DNA from: Pseudomonas batumici
GTDB lineage: Bacteria > Pseudomonadota > Gammaproteobacteria > Pseudomonadales > Pseudomonadaceae
Reading direction: 5' to 3'
NCBI RefSeq assembly: GCF_000820515.1
Contig: NZ_JXDG01000064.1
Span: forward strand, 92,287 to 156,286
Length of the DNA: 64,000 nt
The notes under the pieces are model-generated. The model was not told where the DNA came from, searched no databases, and saw only the letters and a program-made list of their open reading frames with translations. This document shows positions 45,570 through 53,817 of this stretch, piece after piece (position 1 is the first letter of the stretch; each line of letters starts with the position of its first letter). The translations under genes were made by a program, and so were the position numbers.

Positions 45570-46082
45570 ATGCCCCAAGACTCGTTCGACAGACACCTGC
45601 TGTTCATCCTGGACAGCGAAACCCTGCTCGCAAACCATCCGACGCCCAGTGTTTCGGCGGATTCGCCGACCGCGACCCAGGCGCGCCACCTGTTTATCCA
45701 GGGCGGTCGCCCGGAACACTGGCAGGGCCCGGACCGGCAGCCCTTCAGCTTTTCGGCGCAACCCGGCGACAACCTGCATATCCGCTGCGCACCGATTGCA
45801 CTGCGCGGAGAAAACCTGTTTTTCGTGCATGACCTCCAGGTCCTCGATAACGCCATCCTCGCCCCCGCGAAAGCTTCCACGCGGCCCGGCGTCCGCCTGC
45901 CACGACCGCGCTTCGACAATCCGCTGGAGCTGGAAACCGAAATGGCGGATGACTATTTCTGGGAAAGCCGGCTGAACGCCCATGGCCGTACCGGAGTCGA
46001 TCTGCGCTTTGCCCTGCTCAAGAACGACGGCTCGATCCTCGGCTATTTCTCGATGGCCCTGGAGCTCGACTTTCAGCCCTGA
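45570..46082 (+). CDS. AidA/PixA-family protein, second copy
   Basis: 170 residues from ATG at 45570, with GGGAAGGAAA upstream. It shares with its neighbour the opening DSETLLANHPTPS, the Y-F-W element (MADDYFWES) and the end LGYFSMALEL, but overall the two are divergent. It probably arose by an old duplication and may mix with the first protein in the same assemblies. Function is inferred from the family only. Confidence 0.82.
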   Translation: MPQDSFDRHLLFILDSETLLANHPTPSVSADSPTATQARHLFIQGGRPEHWQGPDRQPFSFSAQPGDNLHIRCAPIALRGENLFFVHDLQVLDNAILAPAKASTRPGVRLPRPRFDNPLELETEMADDYFWESRLNAHGRTGVDLRFALLKNDGSILGYFSMALELDFQP

Positions 46083-46149
46083 GCCCCCCTGCAGGAAACC
46101 TTCAGCGTCGACCCGCGCGGGTCGGCGCGACAAACTGCACGCTAATCAC

Positions 46150-46179
46150 TTGGGCAAGCCGCAAAAGCCGCGTTATACT
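46150..46179 (+). promoter_or_regulatory. Sigma-70 promoter of ahcY
   Basis: TTGGGC, 18 bases, TATACT. The transcript would start near 46186 and include the hairpin at 46192 and the SAH riboswitch. Confidence 0.6.
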
Positions 46180-46191
46180 GCCCGCCGTTTC

Positions 46192-46221
46192 AAAACGGTA
46201 ACCTTCTCTTGGTACCGTTTT
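46192..46221 (+). promoter_or_regulatory. Leader hairpin before the SAH riboswitch
   Basis: AAAACGGTA and TACCGTTTT form a 9-bp stem closing a 12-base loop, with four T at the 3' arm. It would be the first structure in the ahcY leader. Whether it affects transcription is unknown. Confidence 0.5.
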
Positions 46222-46232
46222 CCCGCCACCTG

Positions 46233-46328
46233 TCCGAGGGGCGCTGCAGCAGGTTCGACCTGTCAGGCTCGGATGGGGCGTTGTTCGGTCAGGGTTCCCT
46301 GCACGGACACTAAACGCACAACGGCGCC
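46233..46328 (+). promoter_or_regulatory. S-adenosylhomocysteine (SAH) riboswitch
   Basis: The ahcY leader contains the conserved SAH aptamer core: CCGAGGGGCGCTGC, then GTCAGGCTCGG, which pairs CCGAG with CTCGG to form P1, and further on ACGGCGCC, whose GGCGCC can pair with the GGCGC of the loop as the pseudoknot. These elements and the position before ahcY match the class described in Pseudomonas and other Proteobacteria. SAH binding turns on expression, matching its role as substrate of AhcY. A later hairpin (CATTCG-CATACTTA-CGAATG) lies just before the GGAGG ribosome site and could be the expression switch. Confidence 0.93.
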
Positions 46329-46358
46329 CATTCGCATACTTACGAATGGAGGCTCTTC

Positions 46359-47768
46359 ATGAGCGCTGTCAACACGCCTGCAGATTTCAACGACTACAAG
46401 GTCGCCGACATGTCCCTGGCTGCCTGGGGCCGTCGCGAAACCATCATCGCCGAATCGGAAATGCCGGCCCTGATGGGTCTGCGCCGCAAGTACGCCGGTG
46501 AGCAACCGCTCAAAGGCGCCAAGATCATCGGCTGCATCCACATGACCATCCAGACCGCCGTGCTGATCGAGACCCTGGTTGCCCTGGGTGCCGAAGTGCG
46601 CTGGTCGTCCTGCAACATCTTCTCGACCCAGGACCAGGCCGCTGCCGCCATCGCCGCCGCCGGTATCCCGGTATTCGCCTGGAAGGGCGAGACCGAGCAA
46701 GAGTACGAGTGGTGCATCGAGCAGACCATCCTCAAGGACGGTCAGCCTTGGGACGCCAACATGATCCTCGACGACGGCGGCGACCTGACCGAGATCATCC
46801 ACAAGAAATACCCGGCCATGCTGGACAAGATCCACGGCGTGACCGAAGAAACCACCACCGGCGTGCATCGCCTGCTGGACATGCTGGCCAAGGGCGAGCT
46901 GAAAATCCCGGCCATCAACGTCAACGACTCGGTGACCAAGAGCAAGAACGACAACAAGTACGGCTGCCGTCATAGCCTGAACGATGCCATCAAGCGCGGC
47001 ACCGACCACCTGCTGTCCGGCAAGCAGGCGCTGGTGATCGGCTACGGTGACGTGGGCAAGGGTTCGGCCCAGTCCCTGCGTCAGGAAGGCATGATCGTCA
47101 AGGTGTCCGAAGTCGACCCGATCTGCGCCATGCAAGCCTGCATGGACGGTTTCGAAGTGGTTTCGCCGTTCATCAACGGCCAGAACGACGGCACCGCCGC
47201 GAGCATCGACGCCGCCCTGCTGGGCAAGATCGACCTGATCGTTACCACCACCGGTAACGTCAATGTCTGCGATGCGAACATGCTCAAGGCCTTGAAGAAG
47301 CGCGCCGTGGTCTGCAACATCGGTCACTTCGACAACGAAATCGACACCGCTTTCATGCGCAAAAACTGGGCATGGGAAGAAGTGAAGCCACAGGTGCACA
47401 AGATCCACCGCACCGGCCATGGCGATTTCGATCCGCAGAACGACGACTACCTGATCCTGCTGGCCGAAGGCCGCCTGGTGAACCTGGGCAACGCCACCGG
47501 CCACCCAAGCCGTATCATGGACGGCTCGTTCGCCAACCAGGTACTGGCGCAGATCTTCCTGTTCGGCCAGAAGTACGCCGACCTGTCCGCCGCTCAGAAA
47601 GCCGAGCGCCTGACCGTGGAAGTGCTGCCGAAGAAACTCGACGAAGAAGTGGCCCTGGAAATGGTTCGCGGCTTCGGCGGCGTGGTCACTCAACTGACCA
47701 AGCAACAGGCTGACTACATCGGCGTCACCGTCGAAGGTCCGTTCAAGCCGCACGCTTATCGCTACTGA
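46359..47768 (+). CDS. ahcY: Adenosylhomocysteinase
   Basis: 469 residues, in the size range of the long bacterial form. It hydrolyses S-adenosylhomocysteine to adenosine and homocysteine, removing the product that inhibits methyltransferases. The NAD-binding motif is VIGYGDVGKGSAQ, and CRHSLNDAIKRGTDHLL, NIGHFDNEID and the C-terminal HAYRY are family hallmarks. The GGAGG ribosome site lies next to the riboswitch. MetF follows after 132 bases, most of it a REPIN. Confidence 0.98.
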   Translation: MSAVNTPADFNDYKVADMSLAAWGRRETIIAESEMPALMGLRRKYAGEQPLKGAKIIGCIHMTIQTAVLIETLVALGAEVRWSSCNIFSTQDQAAAAIAAAGIPVFAWKGETEQEYEWCIEQTILKDGQPWDANMILDDGGDLTEIIHKKYPAMLDKIHGVTEETTTGVHRLLDMLAKGELKIPAINVNDSVTKSKNDNKYGCRHSLNDAIKRGTDHLLSGKQALVIGYGDVGKGSAQSLRQEGMIVKVSEVDPICAMQACMDGFEVVSPFINGQNDGTAASIDAALLGKIDLIVTTTGNVNVCDANMLKALKKRAVVCNIGHFDNEIDTAFMRKNWAWEEVKPQVHKIHRTGHGDFDPQNDDYLILLAEGRLVNLGNATGHPSRIMDGSFANQVLAQIFLFGQKYADLSAAQKAERLTVEVLPKKLDEEVALEMVRGFGGVVTQLTKQQADYIGVTVEGPFKPHAYRY

Positions 47769-47783
47769 TACGCCCGGTTCCCG

Positions 47784-47861
47784 GTAGGAGCAAGCTTGCT
47801 CGCGAGGCGGTGCAACTGACACACCGCATCGCCTTCATCGCGAGCAATCTCGCTCCTACAG
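47784..47861. repeat. REP pair between ahcY and metF
   Basis: GTAGGAGCAAGCTTGCTCGCGA and TCGCGAGCAATCTCGCTCCTAC face each other over about 35 bases. The right arm has one mismatch in the palindrome. Confidence 0.85.
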
Positions 47862-47900
47862 GGGCTCGCGTCCGGCTTTCGAGTTTCCAAGGATACGACC

Positions 47901-48746
47901 ATGTCCCAAGATCGTCGCTACAGCTTCGAGTTCTTCCCGACCAAGACCGATGCTGGGCAGGAAAAACTGCTCGCCACTGCGCGTCAGCTGGCCGACTACA
48001 ACCCCGACTTCTTCTCCTGCACCTACGGTGCCGGTGGCTCGACCCGCGACCGCACGATGAACACCGTGCTGCAGCTCGAGAGCGAAGTAAAGATTCCCGC
48101 CGCGCCGCACCTGTCCTGCGTCGGCGACAGCAAGGCCGACCTGCGCGGCCTGCTGGAGCTATACAAGAACGCCGGCATCCAGCGCATCGTCGCCCTGCGT
48201 GGCGACCTGCCTTCCGGCATGGGCATGGCCAGCGGCGAGCTGCGTCACGCCAACGACCTGGTGAGCTTCATCCGTGAAGAAACCGGCAGCCACTTCCACA
48301 TCGAAGTCGCCGCCTACCCGGAAATGCACCCCCAGGCGCGCAACTTCGAAGACGACCTGCGCAATTTCGTGCGCAAGGCCAACGCCGGCGCCGACAGTGC
48401 GATCACCCAGTATTTCTTCAACGCCGACAGCTACTTCTATTTCGTCGAGCGCGTGCGTCAGCTGGGTGTGAATATCCCGATCGTGCCGGGCATCATGCCG
48501 ATCACCAACTACAGCAAGCTGGCGCGTTTCTCCGACGCCTGCGGCGCGGAAATCCCACGTTGGATCCGCAAGCAACTGGAAGCCTACGGTGACGACACCC
48601 AGAGCATCCAGGCCTTCGGCGAGCAGGTGATCAGCCAGATGTGCGAACGCCTGCTGCAAGGTGGTGCACCCGGGCTGCACTTCTACACCCTGAACCAGGC
48701 GGAACCGAGCCTGGCCATCTGGAACAACCTGAAGCTGCCCCGCTGA
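47901..48746 (+). CDS. metF: Methylenetetrahydrofolate reductase
   Basis: 281 residues, standard bacterial length. It reduces 5,10-methylene-THF to 5-methyl-THF with NAD(P)H and FAD, supplying the methyl group for methionine synthesis. The N-terminal SFEFFPTKT and the FAD region (RIVALRGDLPSGMG, EVAAYPEMHPQA) are present. It completes, with metK and ahcY, the SAM-cycle genes in this window. Confidence 0.96.
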   Translation: MSQDRRYSFEFFPTKTDAGQEKLLATARQLADYNPDFFSCTYGAGGSTRDRTMNTVLQLESEVKIPAAPHLSCVGDSKADLRGLLELYKNAGIQRIVALRGDLPSGMGMASGELRHANDLVSFIREETGSHFHIEVAAYPEMHPQARNFEDDLRNFVRKANAGADSAITQYFFNADSYFYFVERVRQLGVNIPIVPGIMPITNYSKLARFSDACGAEIPRWIRKQLEAYGDDTQSIQAFGEQVISQMCERLLQGGAPGLHFYTLNQAEPSLAIWNNLKLPR

Positions 48747-48754
48747 GCCCTGCA

Positions 48755-48776
48755 AGCCCCTGGAAATCCAGGGGCT
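48755..48776. terminator. Hairpin after metF, terminator-like
   Basis: AGCCCCTGG-AAAT-CCAGGGGCT, a 9-bp stem directly after metF. There is no T run, so it may protect the mRNA end rather than terminate transcription. Confidence 0.6.
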
Positions 48777-48806
48777 GCAGTCTGCATTCACGAAGGATCG
48801 CCGCCC

Positions 48807-49886
48807 ATGACCACTATGCCCGCCTCTCGCCCGCAACTTGTCTACCTGGTCTTCGGCACCGAGACTTATCATCAGGAAGCCGTCTTCAGTATTGCCAGCG
48901 CGCTTGCTCGCCTGCGCGAGACCCCCGGCGCGGAACTCGATATCCAGGTTTTCACCGATAACCCTGAACCTTATCGGTTGTTACCGGTGCGCATCCGCCC
49001 ACTGGACGAAGCCACTCGTAAACGCTGGAGCGAGCCCCACGGCTATCATTTCCGAATCAAGCATGTGGTGATGCGCACCGTTCTCGAAGAGGCCGAGCAA
49101 GCGATACTGATCGACACCGACACCTTCTTCCACTGCTCCCCCATGGAGCTGTTCAAACGCGTAGAACCAGGCACCTTGCTGTGCAACGTTATCTATGGTG
49201 CCTACGGCGTCGACAAGAAGATGACGCTGTACACGGCGCTCTCAGCTCTTCTCAAGGAAAAGGGCCTGGCCGACGATCAGATGATGACCCTCAATTCCGG
49301 GGTGATTGGGCTGAATCGGCAAGACATCAGCCTCATGGACCGATCCATACAGTTGATGGATGAACTCTTTCCTTTCGCCCAGGGCGCCTACACGCTGGAG
49401 GAGTTCTGCCTGTCGGTCGCGGCCTACCGCACCTGGAACGTCAGGGAGTGCCCGGATCTGATTCACCACTATTGGGGCCGCAAGGTGCTGTTCCGTGCCA
49501 AGGTCAAGGCCTGGTTGCGCAAGCACGGCGCAGCCCCCCTCAGCCGCGAAGCACTCGACGACGCTTGCCTGGTCAATGGCCGTCTGCCGCGCCCACCTCG
49601 CGGGCACCGCATGCGCAACAAGCTCATGACCCTGACCTTGCCAAAACAGCAACGCCAATTCTTCCGGGAACTGCTCTATGGCTGCTACGAGCACGCCAAC
49701 GAGTTCGATCAGGCGTGTGGCACGGCCTGGTGGGAGAGATCTCGTGAGAGCCTGGAAAAACGCCTGAAGCAACCGCTGACCAATGAGCAATTGACCCAAT
49801 GGTTCGGCAGCGTCACCGTGCGCCTGTTGCTGGGCAAACGTCGGGAAACCATCCATCAACACCTGCTGCAACAATCACCCCGATAA
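48807..49886 (+). CDS. Glycosyltransferase-like protein (GT-A fold)
   Basis: 359 residues; AAGGAT precedes the start. Early residues (LVYLVFGTETYHQEAVFSIASAL) and the DxD-type element AILIDTDTFFH, expected to hold the metal and sugar nucleotide, suggest a GT-A glycosyltransferase. No close family comes to mind. A basic C-terminal half (NKLMTLTLPKQQRQFF) may be a second domain. There is no membrane segment. It stands alone between metF and the RhlE-type helicase, outside any polysaccharide cluster. Confidence 0.6.
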   Translation: MTTMPASRPQLVYLVFGTETYHQEAVFSIASALARLRETPGAELDIQVFTDNPEPYRLLPVRIRPLDEATRKRWSEPHGYHFRIKHVVMRTVLEEAEQAILIDTDTFFHCSPMELFKRVEPGTLLCNVIYGAYGVDKKMTLYTALSALLKEKGLADDQMMTLNSGVIGLNRQDISLMDRSIQLMDELFPFAQGAYTLEEFCLSVAAYRTWNVRECPDLIHHYWGRKVLFRAKVKAWLRKHGAAPLSREALDDACLVNGRLPRPPRGHRMRNKLMTLTLPKQQRQFFRELLYGCYEHANEFDQACGTAWWERSRESLEKRLKQPLTNEQLTQWFGSVTVRLLLGKRRETIHQHLLQQSPR

Positions 49887-50279
49887 TAGCGTCCGGGCCA
49901 CCAGGAAAAACGCCTTGCTCCTGCATGAGAGGCACAGACCAGCCCTTCGATAACGAAAGCACAAACCGTTGAGCAGCAGGAAAGCAGCGCACGGCGTTTG
50001 CTCTGTTATACTCCGGCGTTCCCGCCAGGCTTACGCCCGGACGCTCGACCTTGCTTCAGGTATTCCGACACTGCGACCAGCGCCGCCCCACGGCCCGCGC
50101 GAGCAGTGCGTAGAGCCTCAAGGCCCAGCAGGACCGGACGGGATGCGCCCCCGGGGTCCGTAAGAAAACTCGCCAGCCCCGCTCGACATGCGGGCCGCTT
50201 TCCTCTTACAGAACCTGAAACGCCATTCGCGCCAGGCAAGATTCCCATCGGGCCAAGCCCTAACTGAACAGGATTACTC
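49887..50279. other. Long leader region of the RhlE-type helicase
   Basis: 393 bases without a gene. A TATACT element at 50007-50012 could be a -10 box, though no good -35 is in place. It would give a leader of about 260 bases. Weak stems occur (CCCGC/GCGGG near 50178-50194). Cold-responsive DEAD-box helicase genes often have long leaders; any regulatory role here is speculation. Confidence 0.4.
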
Positions 50280-52136
50280 ATGTCCTTTGCTTCCCTCGGT
50301 CTCTCCGAGGCTTTGGTCGGTGCCATCGAGGCAGCCGGCTATACCGAGCCTACTCCGGTGCAACAGCGGGCCATTCCCGCCGTGTTGCAAGGTCGCGACC
50401 TGATGGTTGCGGCACAGACAGGTACGGGTAAAACCGGCGGCTTCGCCCTTCCGATCCTGGAACGGTTGTTTCCCAATGGCCACCCGGACAAATCCCAGCG
50501 CCATGGCCCGCGCCAGCCGCGGGTACTGGTCCTGACCCCGACCCGCGAACTGGCGGCCCAAGTGCACGACAGTTTCAAGGTCTACGCTCGCGACCTGAAA
50601 TTCGTCAGCGCCTGCATCTTCGGCGGTGTCGGCATGAACCCACAGGTTCAGGCCATGTCCCGCGGTGTCGACGTACTGGTGGCCTGCCCGGGTCGTTTGC
50701 TCGACCTCTGCGGCCAAGGCAGCGTCGATCTGTCCCACGTGGAAATCCTCGTGCTGGACGAAGCCGACCGCATGCTCGACATGGGCTTCGTCCATGACGT
50801 GAAGAAGGTCCTCGCCCGCCTGCCGGCCAAGCGCCAGAACCTGCTGTTCTCGGCGACCTTCTCCAAGGACATCACCGACCTCGCCGGCAAGCTGCTGCAC
50901 AATCCGGAACGCATCGAAGTCACGCCGCCGAACACCACGGTCGAGCGTATCGAACAGCGCGTCTTCCGCCTGGCCGCCAGCCACAAGCGCTCGCTGCTGG
51001 CCCACCTGATCACCGCCGGCGCCTGGGAACAGGTCCTGGTGTTCACCCGCACCAAGCACGGTGCCAACCGTCTGGCCGAGTACCTGGACAAGCACGGTCT
51101 GAGCGCCGTCGCCATCCACGGCAACAAGAGCCAGAACGCCCGCACCAAGGCCCTGGCCGACTTCAAGGCCGGTGAAGTGCGTATCCTGGTAGCCACCGAT
51201 ATCGCCGCCCGCGGCCTGGATATCGACCAGCTGCCGCACGTGGTGAACTTCGAACTGCCGAACGTCGACGAAGACTACGTGCACCGTATCGGTCGTACCG
51301 GTCGGGCCGGTCGTTCAGGCGAGGCCATCTCCCTGGTGGCGCCGGACGAAGAGAAGCTGCTGAAAAGCATCGAGCGCATGACCAAGCAGAAAATCGCCGA
51401 CGGCGACCTGATGGGCTTCGATGCCAGCGCCGTGGAAGCCGAGAAGCCGGAAGTGCGCGAGCGTCCGGACGTGCGTAATCCACGCACCCCACGCGGGCCG
51501 AAGGGCGATGGCCCGAACGGCAGCGGTGGCGGTCGTCGCGACAAAGGCAAGGACAAGGGCGGCAAGGACAAGGCCGCTCGTGGCGAGCGTCCGGCCCGTG
51601 AGCAGAAGCCGCGTGAAGGCACCCCGGCCCGCGAACAGCGCCAGCCAAGCCAGCCACCGCGCGCGGCGGCCGACCGTGCCCCGGACGAGTTCCTTGACGA
51701 CGATATCGATAACTTCGGTAACCGCGTCGACTACGTGCCCCAGGCCAAGCCGGCACAGGGCCGTGGCCGTCGTCCGGGTGCCCCGGCACAAGGTGGCGGT
51801 GCAGGCGCGCCACGCAGCGGCCAGTCGCAAGGTCGTCAGAACGGTCCGCGCAACAGCAGCGGCGCCAGTACGGGTACTCCACCGGCCAAGCGCAGCGGTC
51901 CGCGTAGTGGCGCTCCGCGTGACGGTCAGGCACGTCGTGAAGAGTCGCGCAACCGCCGTCCGGCCCGCGATGATTATCAGCGTGAAGAACCGGCCGTGCA
52001 GAACCCGCGCAGTCCGGCACCGAAGATCATTCATAAAGAGTCGAAGAGCGATCGCTTCCCGACGCCTGAGCAGTTGGATCAGTTGCCAGGACGCCCTCGG
52101 GGTGAGAAACCGGCGTTGCTGACGCGCAATCGCTGA
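50280..52136 (+). CDS. rhlE: DEAD-box RNA helicase, RhlE type, with long basic tail
   Basis: 618 residues. The helicase core (about 1-375) has motif I (AQTGTGKT), Ia (PTRELA), II (LDEADRMLD), III (SAT) and VI (HRIGRTGRAG). From about residue 390 the chain is a disordered tail rich in Arg, Gly, Pro and Lys (RRDKGKDKGGKDKAARGERPAREQK region, GRGRRPGAPAQGGG), suited to RNA binding and phase separation. The core resembles RhlE, which works in ribosome assembly and RNA decay at low temperature. A strong terminator follows. Confidence 0.9.
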   Translation: MSFASLGLSEALVGAIEAAGYTEPTPVQQRAIPAVLQGRDLMVAAQTGTGKTGGFALPILERLFPNGHPDKSQRHGPRQPRVLVLTPTRELAAQVHDSFKVYARDLKFVSACIFGGVGMNPQVQAMSRGVDVLVACPGRLLDLCGQGSVDLSHVEILVLDEADRMLDMGFVHDVKKVLARLPAKRQNLLFSATFSKDITDLAGKLLHNPERIEVTPPNTTVERIEQRVFRLAASHKRSLLAHLITAGAWEQVLVFTRTKHGANRLAEYLDKHGLSAVAIHGNKSQNARTKALADFKAGEVRILVATDIAARGLDIDQLPHVVNFELPNVDEDYVHRIGRTGRAGRSGEAISLVAPDEEKLLKSIERMTKQKIADGDLMGFDASAVEAEKPEVRERPDVRNPRTPRGPKGDGPNGSGGGRRDKGKDKGGKDKAARGERPAREQKPREGTPAREQRQPSQPPRAAADRAPDEFLDDDIDNFGNRVDYVPQAKPAQGRGRRPGAPAQGGGAGAPRSGQSQGRQNGPRNSSGASTGTPPAKRSGPRSGAPRDGQARREESRNRRPARDDYQREEPAVQNPRSPAPKIIHKESKSDRFPTPEQLDQLPGRPRGEKPALLTRNR

Positions 52137-52153
52137 GTTCTCGGTGCAATGAA

Positions 52154-52189
52154 AACGCCCCCGGTTCGTGAGAGCCGGGGGCGTTTTTT
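52154..52189 (+). terminator. Rho-independent terminator of rhlE
   Basis: Stem AACGCCCCCGG / CCGGGGGCGTT with a loop of about ten bases, followed by a run of T. Confidence 0.93.
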
Positions 52190-52269
52190 ATTGGGTGTCA
52201 TTGAGGACACCCACTTGCTGTAGGAACCGTCTTGAGCCTTGACGCGTAGCTGCGGTCAATACGGTCCAC

Positions 52270-52342
52270 TGTGGGAGCCGGCTTGCCGGCGATTGCGATG
52301 GTGCATTCACCACCGCTATCGCTGGCAAGCCAGCTCCTACAG
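52270..52342. repeat. REP pair before yceI 3' end
   Basis: TGTGGGAGCCGGCTTGCCGGC and GCTGGCAAGCCAGCTCCTACA face each other over about 30 bases, between convergent genes. Confidence 0.85.
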
Positions 52343-52350
52343 ACTCAGCA

Positions 52351-52947
52351 TTACTTCGCTTTCACACCCTCAAAGGTGATGTACAGCGCCAGCGCGTCGG
52401 ACGCAGGGCCCAGATCCTTCATCGGACCAAAGTCCGAACGCTTGATATGCGCAGTACCTTCGAACGCTGCACGGTAGCCGCCCCATGGGTCCTTGCCCTC
52501 ACCCAGGAAGGTGGCCTTGACCACGACCGGCTTGGTCACGCCGTGCAGGGTCAGGTCACCCGTTACATCGGCAGTGTCCTTGCCATCGGCATTCTTGCCA
52601 GTGGACTTGACGCTGGTGGAGACGAACTTGGCTTCGGCAAACTTGGCAGCGTCCAGGAAGTCCTTGCTAGCGATGTGCTTGTCACGCTCGGCATGGTTGG
52701 TGAACACACTGGCAGTACGCACGTTGACTTCGATCTTGCTGTCTTCAGGCTTGGCCGGGTCGAAGCTGAACTTGCCGTCCAGGTCCTTGAAGGTACCCAT
52801 GATGTAGCTGAAACCCAGGTGGCTGATCTTGAAATCAACGAAGGCATGCTGGCCTTCCTTGTCGATCACGTAGTCCGCAGCCATCGCCTGACCAGCAGTC
52901 AACAGTGCAGAACCGATTGCCAGAGCGGCGAGTGTCTTTTTCAACAT
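52351..52947 (-). CDS. yceI: YceI-family periplasmic protein
   Basis: 198 residues from MLKKTLAALAIG at 52947; a longer ORF from 52980 is less likely. A signal peptide of about 23 residues (ending GQAMA) is followed by the YceI beta-barrel domain (ADYVIDKEGQHAFVDFKISHLGFS ...), which binds long-chain isoprenoid-like lipids. The pair with a cytochrome b561 gene 32 bases upstream is common, suggesting a link to redox or quinone-related chemistry at the membrane. Function is not settled. Confidence 0.92.
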   Translation of the reverse strand: MLKKTLAALAIGSALLTAGQAMAADYVIDKEGQHAFVDFKISHLGFSYIMGTFKDLDGKFSFDPAKPEDSKIEVNVRTASVFTNHAERDKHIASKDFLDAAKFAEAKFVSTSVKSTGKNADGKDTADVTGDLTLHGVTKPVVVKATFLGEGKDPWGGYRAAFEGTAHIKRSDFGPMKDLGPASDALALYITFEGVKAK

Positions 52948-52979
52948 ATTGCGTATTCCTTTTGAGTCGAGGTTGAACA

Positions 52980-53531
52980 TCAGGCTTTGCGACCCAGCAT
53001 GCGGGTCAGCGTCGCGTCACGATCGATGAAATGGTGTTTCAGGGCTGCCAGGGCATGGAGAACGGCAAAGATCACCACCGTCCAGGCAAGGTACAGATGC
53101 ACCGCACCGGCCACATCCGCCTGGTCGGGGATGCTGGAAATCCAGGCCGGCACGTCGAACAGGTCGAACACCGGGATCCCGACACCTTCGGCGGTGGAAA
53201 TCAGGTACCCGGAAAACATCAGGGCGAACAAACCCAGATAGAGGAACCCATGGCCGAACTTGGCGCCCAGCCGGGTCAGCCGGCCATGATTGGCAGGCGG
53301 TGGCGGCGGCGGGCTGATGAAACGCCAGAGCAGTCGCAGCACCATCACGGCGAACAGGGTCAGGCCAATGCTTTTATGCAGGTCCGGAGCCGCCTTGCGC
53401 CACTCGCTGTAGTAGTCGAGCCCGACCATCCACAAGCCCAGCGCAAAAAGACCGAAGACCACCAGGGCAACGCCCCAATGCAGGAATATGCTGACCGCAC
53501 CGTAGCGAGAAGATGAGTTGCGTAGCTGCAT
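52980..53531 (-). CDS. Cytochrome b561
   Basis: 183 residues with four membrane segments. The histidines that bind b-type haem are seen in YGAVSIFLHWGVAL and LHKSIGLTLF, the bacterial diheme b561 pattern, and a third is in VILHALAALKHHFIDRD-like C-terminal sequence. The protein shuttles electrons in the inner membrane, for instance superoxide to quinone in E. coli CybB. It is the first gene of the b561-yceI unit. Confidence 0.9.
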   Translation of the reverse strand: MQLRNSSSRYGAVSIFLHWGVALVVFGLFALGLWMVGLDYYSEWRKAAPDLHKSIGLTLFAVMVLRLLWRFISPPPPPPANHGRLTRLGAKFGHGFLYLGLFALMFSGYLISTAEGVGIPVFDLFDVPAWISSIPDQADVAGAVHLYLAWTVVIFAVLHALAALKHHFIDRDATLTRMLGRKA

Positions 53532-53817
53532 TGCCGGAATCCTGTAAGTGATGCGCCCAAGACTAATGATTTACCTATCGAATTAAAGCGGAAAATTTCG
53601 CTTTGAAATATCGAGAAATACGATCATCAGTCTGAAATGAGCGGGTTAAGAAAATATTAAGCTCACTCTCCAGGGTGAACACCCGGGCGCGAGGATTTAT
53701 TCACCGCCCAGCCGTGAGGTGCCGGCGACGCCATGGGTTGTCCTGCGGCCGCGCATTGCATAGGCTTGCGCGATTGTGTGTCCGCCGGCGTCGCGGACAA
53801 CCGCCCGGAGAATGGAA

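Noticed and set aside
53585..53604. Palindrome AAAGCGGAAAATTTCGCTTT upstream of bioA
   Set aside because: Arms are good only for six bases plus an AT core; no known site or second copy.
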